34,657 nt of DNA from Rhodococcus sp. (in: high G+C Gram-positive bacteria) (lineage in GTDB: Bacteria; Actinomycetota; Actinomycetes; Mycobacteriales; Mycobacteriaceae): assembly GCA_004211695.1 (NCBI GenBank), contig SEEV01000023.1, forward strand, positions 1 through 34,657, in the 5' to 3' direction. The notes beneath the pieces are model-generated. The model did no database searches and had not been told where the DNA came from. It saw only the letters and a list, made by a program, of their open reading frames with translations. The position numbers and the translations under genes are program-made. Each line of letters opens with the position of its first letter. Position 1 is the first letter of the stretch. This document shows, piece after piece, positions 16,103 through 23,511 of the stretch.

Positions 16103-16128
16103 CTACGTGTTCCCTGTGGTGCACGTAG
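16103..16128. repeat. CTACGTG/CACGTAG dyad at the end of the RibB-like gene
   Basis: CTACGTG (16103-16109) and CACGTAG (16122-16128) form a 7-bp inverted repeat with a 12-base spacer. It overlaps the last codons and stop of the RibB-like gene. The arms match the core of the longer repeat at 14606-14642, and a further GTACGTG lies just to the left (about 16091-16097). Confidence 0.6.
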
Positions 16129-16762
16129 CGAGGCTGCCGCTCGGTGCGCTCCCGCGATGCCACCGATCCACGTCACCGAGCGCAACGACGCGGATGTCGT
16201 GCTGTCCGGCGAACAACACCAGTTCCTCTTCGCCGGCTAGATCGGCCGGGTGCCACAAGCTGGGTACTGCGGCAAGTACTGCGGCCGGGCGCGCTGTGGC
16301 GGCGTCGGCGAGCTCGAGCGCTGCTCCCGGTATGTCGAGGCCGCGCTCACAGCTGCGGAGAGCATCGGCGACGCGGACCGGAAGTACATGACCCGGACGG
16401 GTGAAGTCGGCGGGGAGAGCGGTCGGATCCGCCAGTCGTCGGGCGGTGGCAGCTCGGTCGGCGGCGGATATGCCGGTCCCGATCCCTTCCGCCAGGTCAA
16501 CGGCCACCGCGAAGGTCGACGGAGCCACGGGATCGTTCCCCCACATGGGGGGAAGCCACAGCCGGTCACACACCGTCTCCGGTAACGCCACCGTCAGGAA
16601 GCCAGTGGTCTGGCGAACCAGGAAGGCCGTCGTCGGGGTCTCCGCGGTGCTCGCAGCCACGACGAGGCTTCCCCCCTCGTGGCCCGTTTCATCCAGAATC
16701 AGAATCGGCCTACCCTCGTGTAGGTGCTCGAGAGCGCAGTCGATGGCGTTGGACGTACTCAT
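16103..16762 (-). CDS. RibB-like (3,4-dihydroxy-2-butanone 4-phosphate synthase fold) protein with degraded active site
   Basis: 219 residues, almost the length of RibB (~217). The scaffold is clear: AIDCALEHLHEGRPILILDE (6-25), FLVRQTTGFLTVALPE, GISAADRAATARRLADP (97-113), FTRPGHVLPVR (120-130), then a strand-helix end (LVLFAGQHDIRVVALGDVD). RibB makes the four-carbon unit of riboflavin from ribulose 5-phosphate. Here the acidic loop DDEDRENEGD is replaced by DETGHEGGS (24-32), and the catalytic RGGHTEA segment reads RGLDIPG (140-146), so the known reaction is unlikely. It sits between the two LigM-like genes in an operon with a flavin-dependent monooxygenase. It could bind flavin precursors or sugar phosphates, act on another substrate, or serve as a partner protein. 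The start at 16760-16762 is favoured by length; its ribosome site is weak. Confidence 0.75.
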   Translation of the reverse strand: MSTSNAIDCALEHLHEGRPILILDETGHEGGSLVVAASTAETPTTAFLVRQTTGFLTVALPETVCDRLWLPPMWGNDPVAPSTFAVAVDLAEGIGTGISAADRAATARRLADPTALPADFTRPGHVLPVRVADALRSCERGLDIPGAALELADAATARPAAVLAAVPSLWHPADLAGEEELVLFAGQHDIRVVALGDVDRWHRGSAPSGSLATCTTGNT

Positions 16763-16847
16763 TTTCTCACTCGCTTCTATCGCGGAATCGGTTCCTTCAG
16801 TTTTGTGAAGCGGGACACCTCCCATAAGGGGTGCACTACGCGCTTGT

Positions 16848-16874
16848 GTACGTACGCTGCGTCCTTGCACGTAC
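16848..16874. repeat. ACGTAC repeats between the LigM-like copy 1 and RibB-like genes
   Basis: The palindrome GTACGTAC (16848-16855) is followed by GCACGTAC (16867-16874), in the 139-base gap between two minus-strand genes. The cores match the ACGT dyads at 14606, 16103 and 20906. Confidence 0.45.
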
Positions 16875-16901
16875 TCGGGGCTGGGCCTGCGGTCGGATTG
16901 T

Positions 16902-18191
16902 CTACGGGGAAATCGCGCTCAGATCGGAGCGGCGATTGTCCTTCTTGTAGGGAGCCGGAGCCACCGTGACCCGTACGGTCTTCTGCCGGGTTCCCGGATC
17001 GCCCCAGATCAGCGACAGCTCTGCCCCCACCTCGGCAAATTCCACGTCGATGTAGGCGATCGAGAGCATCTTGCGGAAGTAGTAGCTGTATCCGGGGCTG
17101 CTCGACAGGCCAACGGTGTTGCCGTCGCTGTCGATTACCTTGTCGGCCCAGGCGATCCACCGCTGAGCGTGTGGTACGTCCAAGAACGCATACGGCTCTC
17201 CCTCGGAGAACTGCGACGCGTAGATGTCGACGACGTCCTTGCTGTCGAACTCGAGGGTGACTCGCTTCTTGGTGGGTGCGGCGACCTCGTCCTCGAGCGC
17301 TCTTCGTCCGACAAACTCGTGATCGAACCGGATCGATTTGCCCCAACCCAGGGTGACGGGTGACTGGAGGTAGTCGTTGACGTCGTCGCTGTCGTAACTT
17401 CCTCTGATGGCCGGGACCAGACCGTAGGTATCGAAGTGCTCGCGCACCCACTCGGCGCTACCCGCCAGTTCGGGATGAAACGACTGCTTCAAGTAGTGCC
17501 AGTTGCCGGTGGGAAAGGCTGCCTCGAGGTGATTGATCATCACCGTGCGACGACCCAGGCGACGAATGCCGTATTCGTGGCCTGCTTCGAGGATCGCAGC
17601 GATGATGTCGTCGGCATGCTCTTGCGCGGCGTGAAATTCGAACCCCACTTCGCCGGCCATCCCCTGGCGCAGTGCCCATACCGGATGTCCGGCGATCGTC
17701 ACGTCGCCGAAGCGCATGAATTTGATGTCGGTGAGTGGCTCACCGGTCGCCTTCTGGCACACGGCTAACGCGGTGGGGCCGGAAACCTGTAGTTCGCACC
17801 GATCGACCTGCGTCCACGAGGCGTCATAGCCGCCCTTGCTGAGCACCCAGCTGGTGTGCAGAGCCGGAACACCCTGGGTGATGAAACGATCCTCTGCAAG
17901 TCGCATCAGGATTCCGTCGCCGATGACCTTGCCGTCACTGGTGCACTGCACGATGTGCTTGGCTTGGCCGATATCGAACTTCTCGAATCCGTTGATGCAG
18001 GTGTCGCGGAAGACGTTCAGGGCTTCGGGGCCCTCCACGACGACATCCCAGAGGAACGACCAATCGCCGATATAACAGGTCGTCTTCCACGACATCTGTT
18101 CGTCCTGCCAGTCCGAGTATTCCGGACCACCCCAGCCGGGGTGGTATCCCGGGCGGGCGCTGCGCAGGCTGCTGATGAGATCGGGGTTCAT
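16902..18191 (-). CDS. LigM/DesA-like tetrahydrofolate-dependent demethylase (GcvT fold), copy 1
   Basis: 429 residues from the ATG at 18189-18191, preceded by AGAAGGGAC. First gene of the long minus-strand block. Same fold and landmarks as copy 2: PGYHPGWGGPEYSDWQDEQM, WKTTCYIGDWSFLWDVVVEG, VIGDGILMRLAEDRF, ALRQGMAGEVGFEFHA, GSYDSDDVNDYLQSPVTLG, WGKSIRFDHEFVGRRALEDE, PGYSYYFRKML, and a C-terminal APYKKDNRRSDL that copy 2 also has (APYKKDNRRTDL). The role is methyl transfer to THF, by family. The two copies differ most between about residues 85 and 135 and around 245-270, which suggests two related substrates, two positions on one substrate, or a heteromer. It is transcribed divergently from the zinc dehydrogenase at 18399. 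Confidence 0.85.
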   Translation of the reverse strand: MNPDLISSLRSARPGYHPGWGGPEYSDWQDEQMSWKTTCYIGDWSFLWDVVVEGPEALNVFRDTCINGFEKFDIGQAKHIVQCTSDGKVIGDGILMRLAEDRFITQGVPALHTSWVLSKGGYDASWTQVDRCELQVSGPTALAVCQKATGEPLTDIKFMRFGDVTIAGHPVWALRQGMAGEVGFEFHAAQEHADDIIAAILEAGHEYGIRRLGRRTVMINHLEAAFPTGNWHYLKQSFHPELAGSAEWVREHFDTYGLVPAIRGSYDSDDVNDYLQSPVTLGWGKSIRFDHEFVGRRALEDEVAAPTKKRVTLEFDSKDVVDIYASQFSEGEPYAFLDVPHAQRWIAWADKVIDSDGNTVGLSSSPGYSYYFRKMLSIAYIDVEFAEVGAELSLIWGDPGTRQKTVRVTVAPAPYKKDNRRSDLSAISP

Positions 18192-18398
18192 CGATCGTCC
18201 CTTCTGGGTGCTGTCCACATGTTCGTGATCGCGCAGCTCCCTCAGAAGGGGTCGCTGCGGATTGTTCACGCACATCCCTATACAAGGATCATCATACTGT
18301 CATACATTGTCAAAGTGTGAGGCGGAACATACGTCGGATCGGCAGTGCGCCGGACCACGCGCTCATGCCTCGCTACGATTCGATCCAGAAGGAGACTC
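18192..18398. promoter_or_regulatory. Divergent promoter region with a GTATGACA-type element
   Basis: This 207-base gap separates divergent starts, so it must hold promoters for both the minus-strand demethylase operon and the dehydrogenase-transporter pair. The central AT-rich part, around 18280-18316, carries TGTCATAC (18298-18305), the complement of the GTATGACA core found in the other elements of this window. It is followed by ATTGTCAAAG. The left half of the 19-base consensus is poor here, so this site is weaker than the others. Confidence 0.5.
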
Positions 18399-19484
18399 AT
18401 GAAGGCCGCAATCCTGCGCACCCTCGCCGAGCCATTTGTCGTCGAGGATCTCGATTTCCACCCGCCCGCAGCGGATCGCGTTCTCGTACGAACCCACGCC
18501 ACCCCGTTCTGTTCCACCGACTGCACCAACTGGGCCGGTCACTTCGGCAAGGTGCCCCCGGTCATTCTTGGGCACGCGTCCATCGGGGAGATTGTTGAAT
18601 TGGGTTCAGAAGTTCGAGGATTCGCGATTGGACAACGCGTGCTGGTGCCCGGTACCCCCGAGTGCGGCAAATGCTTCTATTGCGCGGCCGGCCGCCCGGA
18701 CCAGTGCTCCGAACTGTTCGATAATCCGAGCGGGTACCCGATCGTGGCCACCGACAGCATCGGGGAGACGATCCGCGCATCGGGGAACGTCGGGGGATAT
18801 GCGGAAATGATGAACATCTCCGCCAACCAGATCTTCGAATTGGCCACGGACCTGCCGTCCGACGTGCTGTCCCTGATGGGATGCGGAATCACGACGGGGC
18901 TGGGTTCGGTATTCAATGCGGCGAAGGTCCAGCCAGGTGAGAGCGTCGCCGTGGTCGGGTGTGGCCACCTGGGTCAATGGGTGGTCCAAGCGGCAAAACT
19001 GGCGGGAGCCGAGCAGATCTTCGCGATCGACCCGAACTCCGACCGGCGAGCGCTGGCGCTCAAACTGGGCGCCACCAGCGCCATTGATCCCGACGCCGAA
19101 GACGCGGTGGCGGTGGTCAAGGAGAACACCGGCGGCCGAGGTGCGGACCACGCGATCGAAGCAGCCGGTCCTGCGGCGTCGCAGGTGCTGGCAGTCACGC
19201 TCGCTCGCCGGGCCGGAACCGTCGTGCTCAACGGTGTCAAAGCGCTCGGCACCACCGTAGAACTGGTGCAGACCACTATCGCGGTCCAAGGACGGACGAT
19301 CATCTCCACACAGAATGGCAACGTCCGGATGCGCCGCGATGTCCCTCGATACGTACGCATGCTCGAACAAGGACTCTTGGACCCGGAACCGATCATTACC
19401 GGTCGGTACCGACTCGATCAGATAAACGACGCGCTCGTCGCCTCACGCGATCTACGCGATCTCAGCGGTCTCCTCGTTTTCTGA
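18399..19484 (+). CDS. Zinc-dependent alcohol dehydrogenase-family oxidoreductase, copy 2
   Basis: 361 residues, exactly the length of copy 1. ATG 18399-18401 follows AGAAGGAGA. Catalytic zinc ligands are Cys38, His59 and Cys162; structural zinc cysteines are 89, 92, 95 and 103, at identical positions to copy 1; the coenzyme site is VGCGHLG (186-192). It again has GHA (58-60) where nearly all relatives have GHE. First gene of a plus-strand pair with the transporter 66 bases downstream, so it may process the imported compound's first alcohol or aldehyde. Substrate cannot be read from sequence. Confidence 0.87.
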   Translation: MKAAILRTLAEPFVVEDLDFHPPAADRVLVRTHATPFCSTDCTNWAGHFGKVPPVILGHASIGEIVELGSEVRGFAIGQRVLVPGTPECGKCFYCAAGRPDQCSELFDNPSGYPIVATDSIGETIRASGNVGGYAEMMNISANQIFELATDLPSDVLSLMGCGITTGLGSVFNAAKVQPGESVAVVGCGHLGQWVVQAAKLAGAEQIFAIDPNSDRRALALKLGATSAIDPDAEDAVAVVKENTGGRGADHAIEAAGPAASQVLAVTLARRAGTVVLNGVKALGTTVELVQTTIAVQGRTIISTQNGNVRMRRDVPRYVRMLEQGLLDPEPIITGRYRLDQINDALVASRDLRDLSGLLVF

Positions 19485-19550
19485 GCCGTACGAGCCCCGC
19501 GCACGGCTAGGCCTGCCTCCCGCCTGTCTGACCCCGAAAGGCCCGACTAC

Positions 19551-20873
19551 ATGACACAAACATCCGGCTCGACTCGACCATCCCCCGCGAGGGTGGGCGC
19601 AGCAAGCCTCATCGGCACAACCGTCGAGTACTACGACTTCGCTATCTACAGTCTCGCTGCAGCGCTGGTCTTTCCCCATGTCTTCTTCACCGACAACGAC
19701 CCCTTCATCGCATCGATTCTCGCTCTGGGTACGTTCGCCGTCGGATTCATCGCACGCCCATTGGGCGGAATCTTCTTCGGTCATTTCGGTGATCGCATCG
19801 GCCGCAAAAGGATGCTGGTCCTGTCCCTGTGGCTCATGGGGGCGGTCACCGTAATCATCGGCCTGCTGCCGGGCTACGAAGCGATCGGTTTCGCGGCCCC
19901 GCTGCTGTTGGTCCTTCTTCGATTCGCGCAAGGTTTCGCCTTCGGCGGTGAGTGGGGAGGTGCGATCCTGCTGGCCTTCGAGACGTCACCGAAGGAGCGC
20001 CGCGGTTTCTTCGCGGCACTTCCGCAGACCGGTCCACCGGCCGGAATCCTGCTCGGCAACCTCGCCTTCCTGGGAGTTGCGCAGCTGCCTGACGAACAAC
20101 TGTATTCATGGGGCTGGCGCATCCCGTTCCTGCTCAGCGCGGTTCTGGTCATCATCGGCCTCGCGATCCGCGCAGGAATTGCAGAATCTGAGGAGTTCAC
20201 CGAAGTCAAAGAGGCAGGCGCTGTCGCCAAAGCCCCCATTCTCGAGGTGTTCGCCAGGAACAAGCGTGAGATCTTCCTCGTCGCCGGGGCATTCCTCGGA
20301 TACGGGAGCCTTTCTCTGATCGCGATCAACTTCTTGGTGAGCTACGGAACGAGCGACGCGGTCGGATTCACACGCTCGGAGATGCTCACCGCGGTGCTGA
20401 TCTCCAACGTTGCCCAGTTGCTCACGACCCCGCTCGGCGGGTACTTCGCCGACAAGTACGGCTTCACCAAGGTGATGGCTACCAGCGTGTTCGGCGCCAT
20501 GGTCGGTGCGGTCTTCCTGATCGTGGCCGTCCAATCGGGCAATCTCGCTCTGGTGATCGTCGGCTACCTGCTGTGCATGAGTGTGTTCTTCAGCCTGGGA
20601 TACGGAGCCCAAGGTGCCCTATTTGCAGGCGCTTTCGGTCCCGAGGTGCGATACACGGGAATGTCGGTCGGATTCCAGGTATCGAATGTTCTCGGCAGTG
20701 CGATCAGTCCGCTGGTCGCTACCCTGTTGCTCCGCGAAACGGGCACCGTGTACTCGATCATCCTCTACCTACTCGTGGTACTCGGCATTTCCGCTGTCAC
20801 CACCTTCGTGCTGATCCGCGGATTACCTGCCGCGTCGACGTCCCAGGTCGAGGCGACGGCGCTGGCGAAATGA
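19551..20873 (+). CDS. MHS-family MFS transporter (metabolite:H+ symporter)
   Basis: 440 residues, an inner-membrane protein with about 12 hydrophobic segments. The start LIGTTVEYYDFAIYSLAAAL and the loop-2/3 motif GHFGDRIGRKRMLVLSLWLM are typical of the MHS group (shikimate, alpha-ketoglutarate and proline/betaine permeases). GFAFGGEWGGAILLAFE and TSPKERRGFFAALPQTG are further family motifs. ATG 19551 has GAAAGG nine bases upstream. Its place after the dehydrogenase and between the catabolic blocks suggests uptake of the aromatic or another organic-acid substrate. A strong GC-rich hairpin lies downstream. Confidence 0.9.
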   Translation: MTQTSGSTRPSPARVGAASLIGTTVEYYDFAIYSLAAALVFPHVFFTDNDPFIASILALGTFAVGFIARPLGGIFFGHFGDRIGRKRMLVLSLWLMGAVTVIIGLLPGYEAIGFAAPLLLVLLRFAQGFAFGGEWGGAILLAFETSPKERRGFFAALPQTGPPAGILLGNLAFLGVAQLPDEQLYSWGWRIPFLLSAVLVIIGLAIRAGIAESEEFTEVKEAGAVAKAPILEVFARNKREIFLVAGAFLGYGSLSLIAINFLVSYGTSDAVGFTRSEMLTAVLISNVAQLLTTPLGGYFADKYGFTKVMATSVFGAMVGAVFLIVAVQSGNLALVIVGYLLCMSVFFSLGYGAQGALFAGAFGPEVRYTGMSVGFQVSNVLGSAISPLVATLLLRETGTVYSIILYLLVVLGISAVTTFVLIRGLPAASTSQVEATALAK

Positions 20874-20905
20874 ACACCCGCACCGCCACTTTGTAGAGAC
20901 TCGTG

Positions 20906-20927
20906 CACGTAGGTCGCTCGGTACGTG
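20906..20927. repeat. CACGTA/TACGTG dyad downstream of the transporter gene
   Basis: CACGTA (20906-20911) and TACGTG (20922-20927) form a 6-bp inverted repeat with a 10-base spacer, 33 bases after the transporter stop. Same core as the dyads in the minus-strand operon gaps. Confidence 0.5.
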
Positions 20928-20948
20928 CCGCGCTACGCGCGTGATCAC

Positions 20949-20991
20949 ACCGGCCCGGTTCAGGATGCCAGCCGTCCGGGACCGGGCCGGT
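20949..20991 (+). terminator. GC-rich hairpin after the transporter gene
   Basis: ACCGGCCCGGT (20949-20959) pairs perfectly with ACCGGGCCGGT (20981-20991), an 11-bp stem with a 21-base loop. There is no T-run, as is common in high-GC actinobacteria. It probably ends the dehydrogenase-transporter transcript. Confidence 0.65.
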
Positions 20992-21019
20992 CGCATATCG
21001 CCGACTCCGCGACCAAATT

Positions 21020-21038
21020 TCGTATTGCGGTATGACGA
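21020..21038 (+). promoter_or_regulatory. GntR-type operator candidate before the zinc-ribbon/HyuAB genes
   Basis: TCGTATTGCGGTATGACGA. It agrees with the element at 33504 at 14 of 19 positions (TnGTATTnnnGTATGACnA). It lies 165 bases before the first gene, in an AT-richer patch of the 330-base gap; the remainder of the gap holds a hairpin, a CACGTA dyad and no gene. The TATGAC part could alternatively be a -10 element. Confidence 0.55.
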
Positions 21039-21203
21039 TAATGTATTGCATGATGTGTCTCAGGTAACACCGACGCCGAGGGTGTCGCATCCTCAGGTGT
21101 TTCTCCGGGATCCGTTCCTCGACCACGAGGCACGTCAACCGCCAGGCATATCCGACGCGGGCCGGTCCTCTCACATCACCCGCTGTTCCAAGGAGTGCAA
21201 GAA

Positions 21204-21491
21204 ATGCACAGCTTTCCACGTCCAACAGAGTCGTATCTTCACGCCGCGAAGACCGCGGTAGCGCGTACGTGCCCTGCGTGCGCGTCAACCCTCGTCGCCG
21301 AGTACCGCGTTTTGAGCGAGGGAGGCTGGTGGGACGTCGTCAAGTGCCAGGACTGCCTGCACTCGCTTACCCGCACCCCGGCACCACGCCTGGGTGCGTT
21401 CGCGCCGCTCGTGACGAATGCCCCGTCGACGGCCGGCGAGCCGACGAACCAGACCACAAAGTTCAAGGAGTTCGACAATGTTCGGCGTTGA
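21204..21491 (+). CDS. Small Cys4 zinc-ribbon protein, likely third subunit of the HyuAB complex
   Basis: 95 residues; ATG 21204-21206 has AAGGAG eight bases upstream. Two CxxC pairs, Cys23/Cys26 (CPAC) and Cys48/Cys51 (CQDC), form a classic rubredoxin-type zinc ribbon around YRVLSEGGWWDVVKC. The C-terminal ~40 residues look disordered. Its last 14 bases overlap the start of the hyuA-like gene, so the two are made together. Small zinc-binding subunits accompany HyuA/HyuB-type subunits in acetone and acetophenone carboxylases, which supports a third-subunit role. I know no exact family. It would be missed by a length cut-off of 100 residues. Confidence 0.75.
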   Translation: MHSFPRPTESYLHAAKTAVARTCPACASTLVAEYRVLSEGGWWDVVKCQDCLHSLTRTPAPRLGAFAPLVTNAPSTAGEPTNQTTKFKEFDNVRR

Positions 21492-23511
21492 CGTAGGCGG
21501 AACCTTCACAGATGTCGTGGCGGTTCGTGATGGCCAAATTTCCGTAACCAAAGTGCCCAGCAGCCGTACCGACCCCGCTGCTCCCGTGGTCGAGGGTGCA
21601 CGACGACTGGGAGTTGCAGGGAGTACAACTTTCAACCACGCCAGCACCATGGGGCTGAACGCGGTAATCGAACGGCGACTACCCAAGATCGCCTACCTGA
21701 CGACCGACGGATTCCGCGACGTACTCGACCGTGGCAACGTCCACAAGCCGCTCGACGCGCAAACCGACCCCGCATGGCGCCGGTCGTTCGGTGATGCCAA
21801 TCGACCACTCGTCCCCCGGTACCTACGGCGCGGAGTGAAGGAACGCATCAAGGCCGACGGCACAATTCTGATCCCACTGGACGAGGATCACGCACGGTCC
21901 CAGCTCGAGGTGTTGCGCCGGTGCAACGTCGAGGGAGTGGCCATCTGCACGATCAACGGCTATGTCAACGCCCAACACGAGGTCCGACTGCGGGAGCTGG
22001 TACACGAGGAACTCGGAGCGCATGTGCCGGTGTCGATCTCGTCGGAAACCTCGCCGCTGGCCAAGGAATACGCCCGCGCATCGACCACCGTCATCGACGT
22101 CTTCATGAAGTTGTTGTTCACCGACTACTCCGACACACTGAACCGAGACCTGCGGGAACTCGGATTCGACGGCGAACTGAACTTCGCCGACTGCGCTGCG
22201 ACCCTGCTGCCCTGGCAGGAAGCGCTCGACAAACCCTTCCGCATCGTGTTCGCCGGTCCCGCAGCCGGAACCATCTCGAGCGCCCGGCTGGGCGAAGCGA
22301 TCGGCGAACGCAACCTGCTGTGTGCTGACGTCGGCGGCACCTCCACCGATGTGTCGTTGATCGTCGACGGGAAACCATTCATTCAGAACACCTTCGAACT
22401 CGAACACGACCTGATCATCAACGCACTCTCGACCGAGGTCTCGAGTGTCGGCGCCGGCGGAGGCAGTCTTGTCACCGTGTCCCCGTCCGGCGGAATCCAG
22501 GTCGGCCCCGGCTCCGCGGGCGCCGAGCCGGGGCCCGCGTGCTACGGCCGCGGCGGAACAATCCCCGCAGTCACCGACGCATGTCTGCTGATGGGCATAC
22601 TCGACGGTGAGACATTCGCCGGCGGCGAGATCAAACTCGACAGGCTAGCTGCCGAGACCGCATTCGCGACGCTCGATACCCCAGTTCCCTTCCAGGCGCG
22701 GGTCAGGTCCGCCTACCAACTCGCAGTGGCGCACATGGCCGAAGAGATTCTCAACGTCGCGGTGCGGCACGGTGTCGACATCCGGGACTTCGCCCTCATG
22801 TCCTACGGCGCGGCAGGGCCGATGCTCCTCCCCGCCGTCCTGGACCTGCTCCCGCTGAAGAGTGCCGTGATCCCCCCGTACCCGGGTCTGTTCTCCGCGT
22901 TGGGTCTGCTCTCGACCGATCAGGTCTTCTACGACTCGCGCAGCGCCTACGTAACGCTGAGCCCGCACAGCGCAAATGAGATCGCCGCCGTATTCGCCGA
23001 GATGGAGCAGCACCTGCGGACCCGCGTCGGCGAGGTCGCCGACGGATTGACCGTCCGCCGGAGCTTCGACGGGCGCCTGGTGGGGCAGAGTTGGGAGACC
23101 CCCTTCATCGAGATCCCGGCCGGGGAGATCACCTCGACATCGATCGAGCGCATCGTCGAGACCTTCCACGACGCCTACGAGAAGCGGAACGGCAACCGGT
23201 TCGCCCAGATCCCTGTCGAAGGAGTCACCTACCGGGTCGAACTCGTGGTGCCCTCCGACAAGGTCGAATACCTTCGCGCCGACGGCGAGGCCGCCTTCGC
23301 GGCCGAGCCGGAGCAGCTCATCACTCTCGACTACGTCGCCGAGGGCCCCGTGCAAGCGCGTGAGTACCTCCGGAACCGACTGTCCGTCGGCGCGACAATC
23401 GAGGGCCCGGCCGTGATCCGGGAAGACCTCTCTACGACCTACATCCTGCCCGGCCAACGCGCGACCATCGGGCGATGTGCAGAGATCACCATCGAAAGGA
23501 CCGGCCACTAA
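21478..23511 (+). CDS. HyuA-family subunit (hydantoinase A/oxoprolinase; acetone/acetophenone carboxylase-like)
   Basis: 677 residues; ATG 21478-21480 with AAGGAG seven bases upstream. Actin-like ATPase fold: the N-terminal phosphate-1 loop MFGVDVGGTFTDVV (1-14), then DGFRDVLDRGNVHKP, the second nucleotide loop CADVGGTSTDVSLIVDG, VGAGGGSLV, and YGAAGPMLLPAVLDLL. The family uses ATP to phosphorylate a carbonyl or enol before amide hydrolysis (5-oxoprolinase, N-methylhydantoinase, caprolactamase) or carboxylation (acetone, acetophenone). HyuB follows with TAATG overlap. The tightly linked zinc-ribbon protein points toward the carboxylase type, but sequence alone does not settle which reaction. 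Confidence 0.85.
   Translation: MFGVDVGGTFTDVVAVRDGQISVTKVPSSRTDPAAPVVEGARRLGVAGSTTFNHASTMGLNAVIERRLPKIAYLTTDGFRDVLDRGNVHKPLDAQTDPAWRRSFGDANRPLVPRYLRRGVKERIKADGTILIPLDEDHARSQLEVLRRCNVEGVAICTINGYVNAQHEVRLRELVHEELGAHVPVSISSETSPLAKEYARASTTVIDVFMKLLFTDYSDTLNRDLRELGFDGELNFADCAATLLPWQEALDKPFRIVFAGPAAGTISSARLGEAIGERNLLCADVGGTSTDVSLIVDGKPFIQNTFELEHDLIINALSTEVSSVGAGGGSLVTVSPSGGIQVGPGSAGAEPGPACYGRGGTIPAVTDACLLMGILDGETFAGGEIKLDRLAAETAFATLDTPVPFQARVRSAYQLAVAHMAEEILNVAVRHGVDIRDFALMSYGAAGPMLLPAVLDLLPLKSAVIPPYPGLFSALGLLSTDQVFYDSRSAYVTLSPHSANEIAAVFAEMEQHLRTRVGEVADGLTVRRSFDGRLVGQSWETPFIEIPAGEITSTSIERIVETFHDAYEKRNGNRFAQIPVEGVTYRVELVVPSDKVEYLRADGEAAFAAEPEQLITLDYVAEGPVQAREYLRNRLSVGATIEGPAVIREDLSTTYILPGQRATIGRCAEITIERTGH

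Noticed and set aside
16103-16762. A functional riboflavin-synthesis ribB
   Set aside because: Both catalytic segments are replaced and no other rib gene is present.
16902-18191. Glycine cleavage T protein (GcvT)
   Set aside because: The fold is shared, but there is no gcvH or gcvP nearby, and the full-length layout follows the LigM/DesA O-demethylases.
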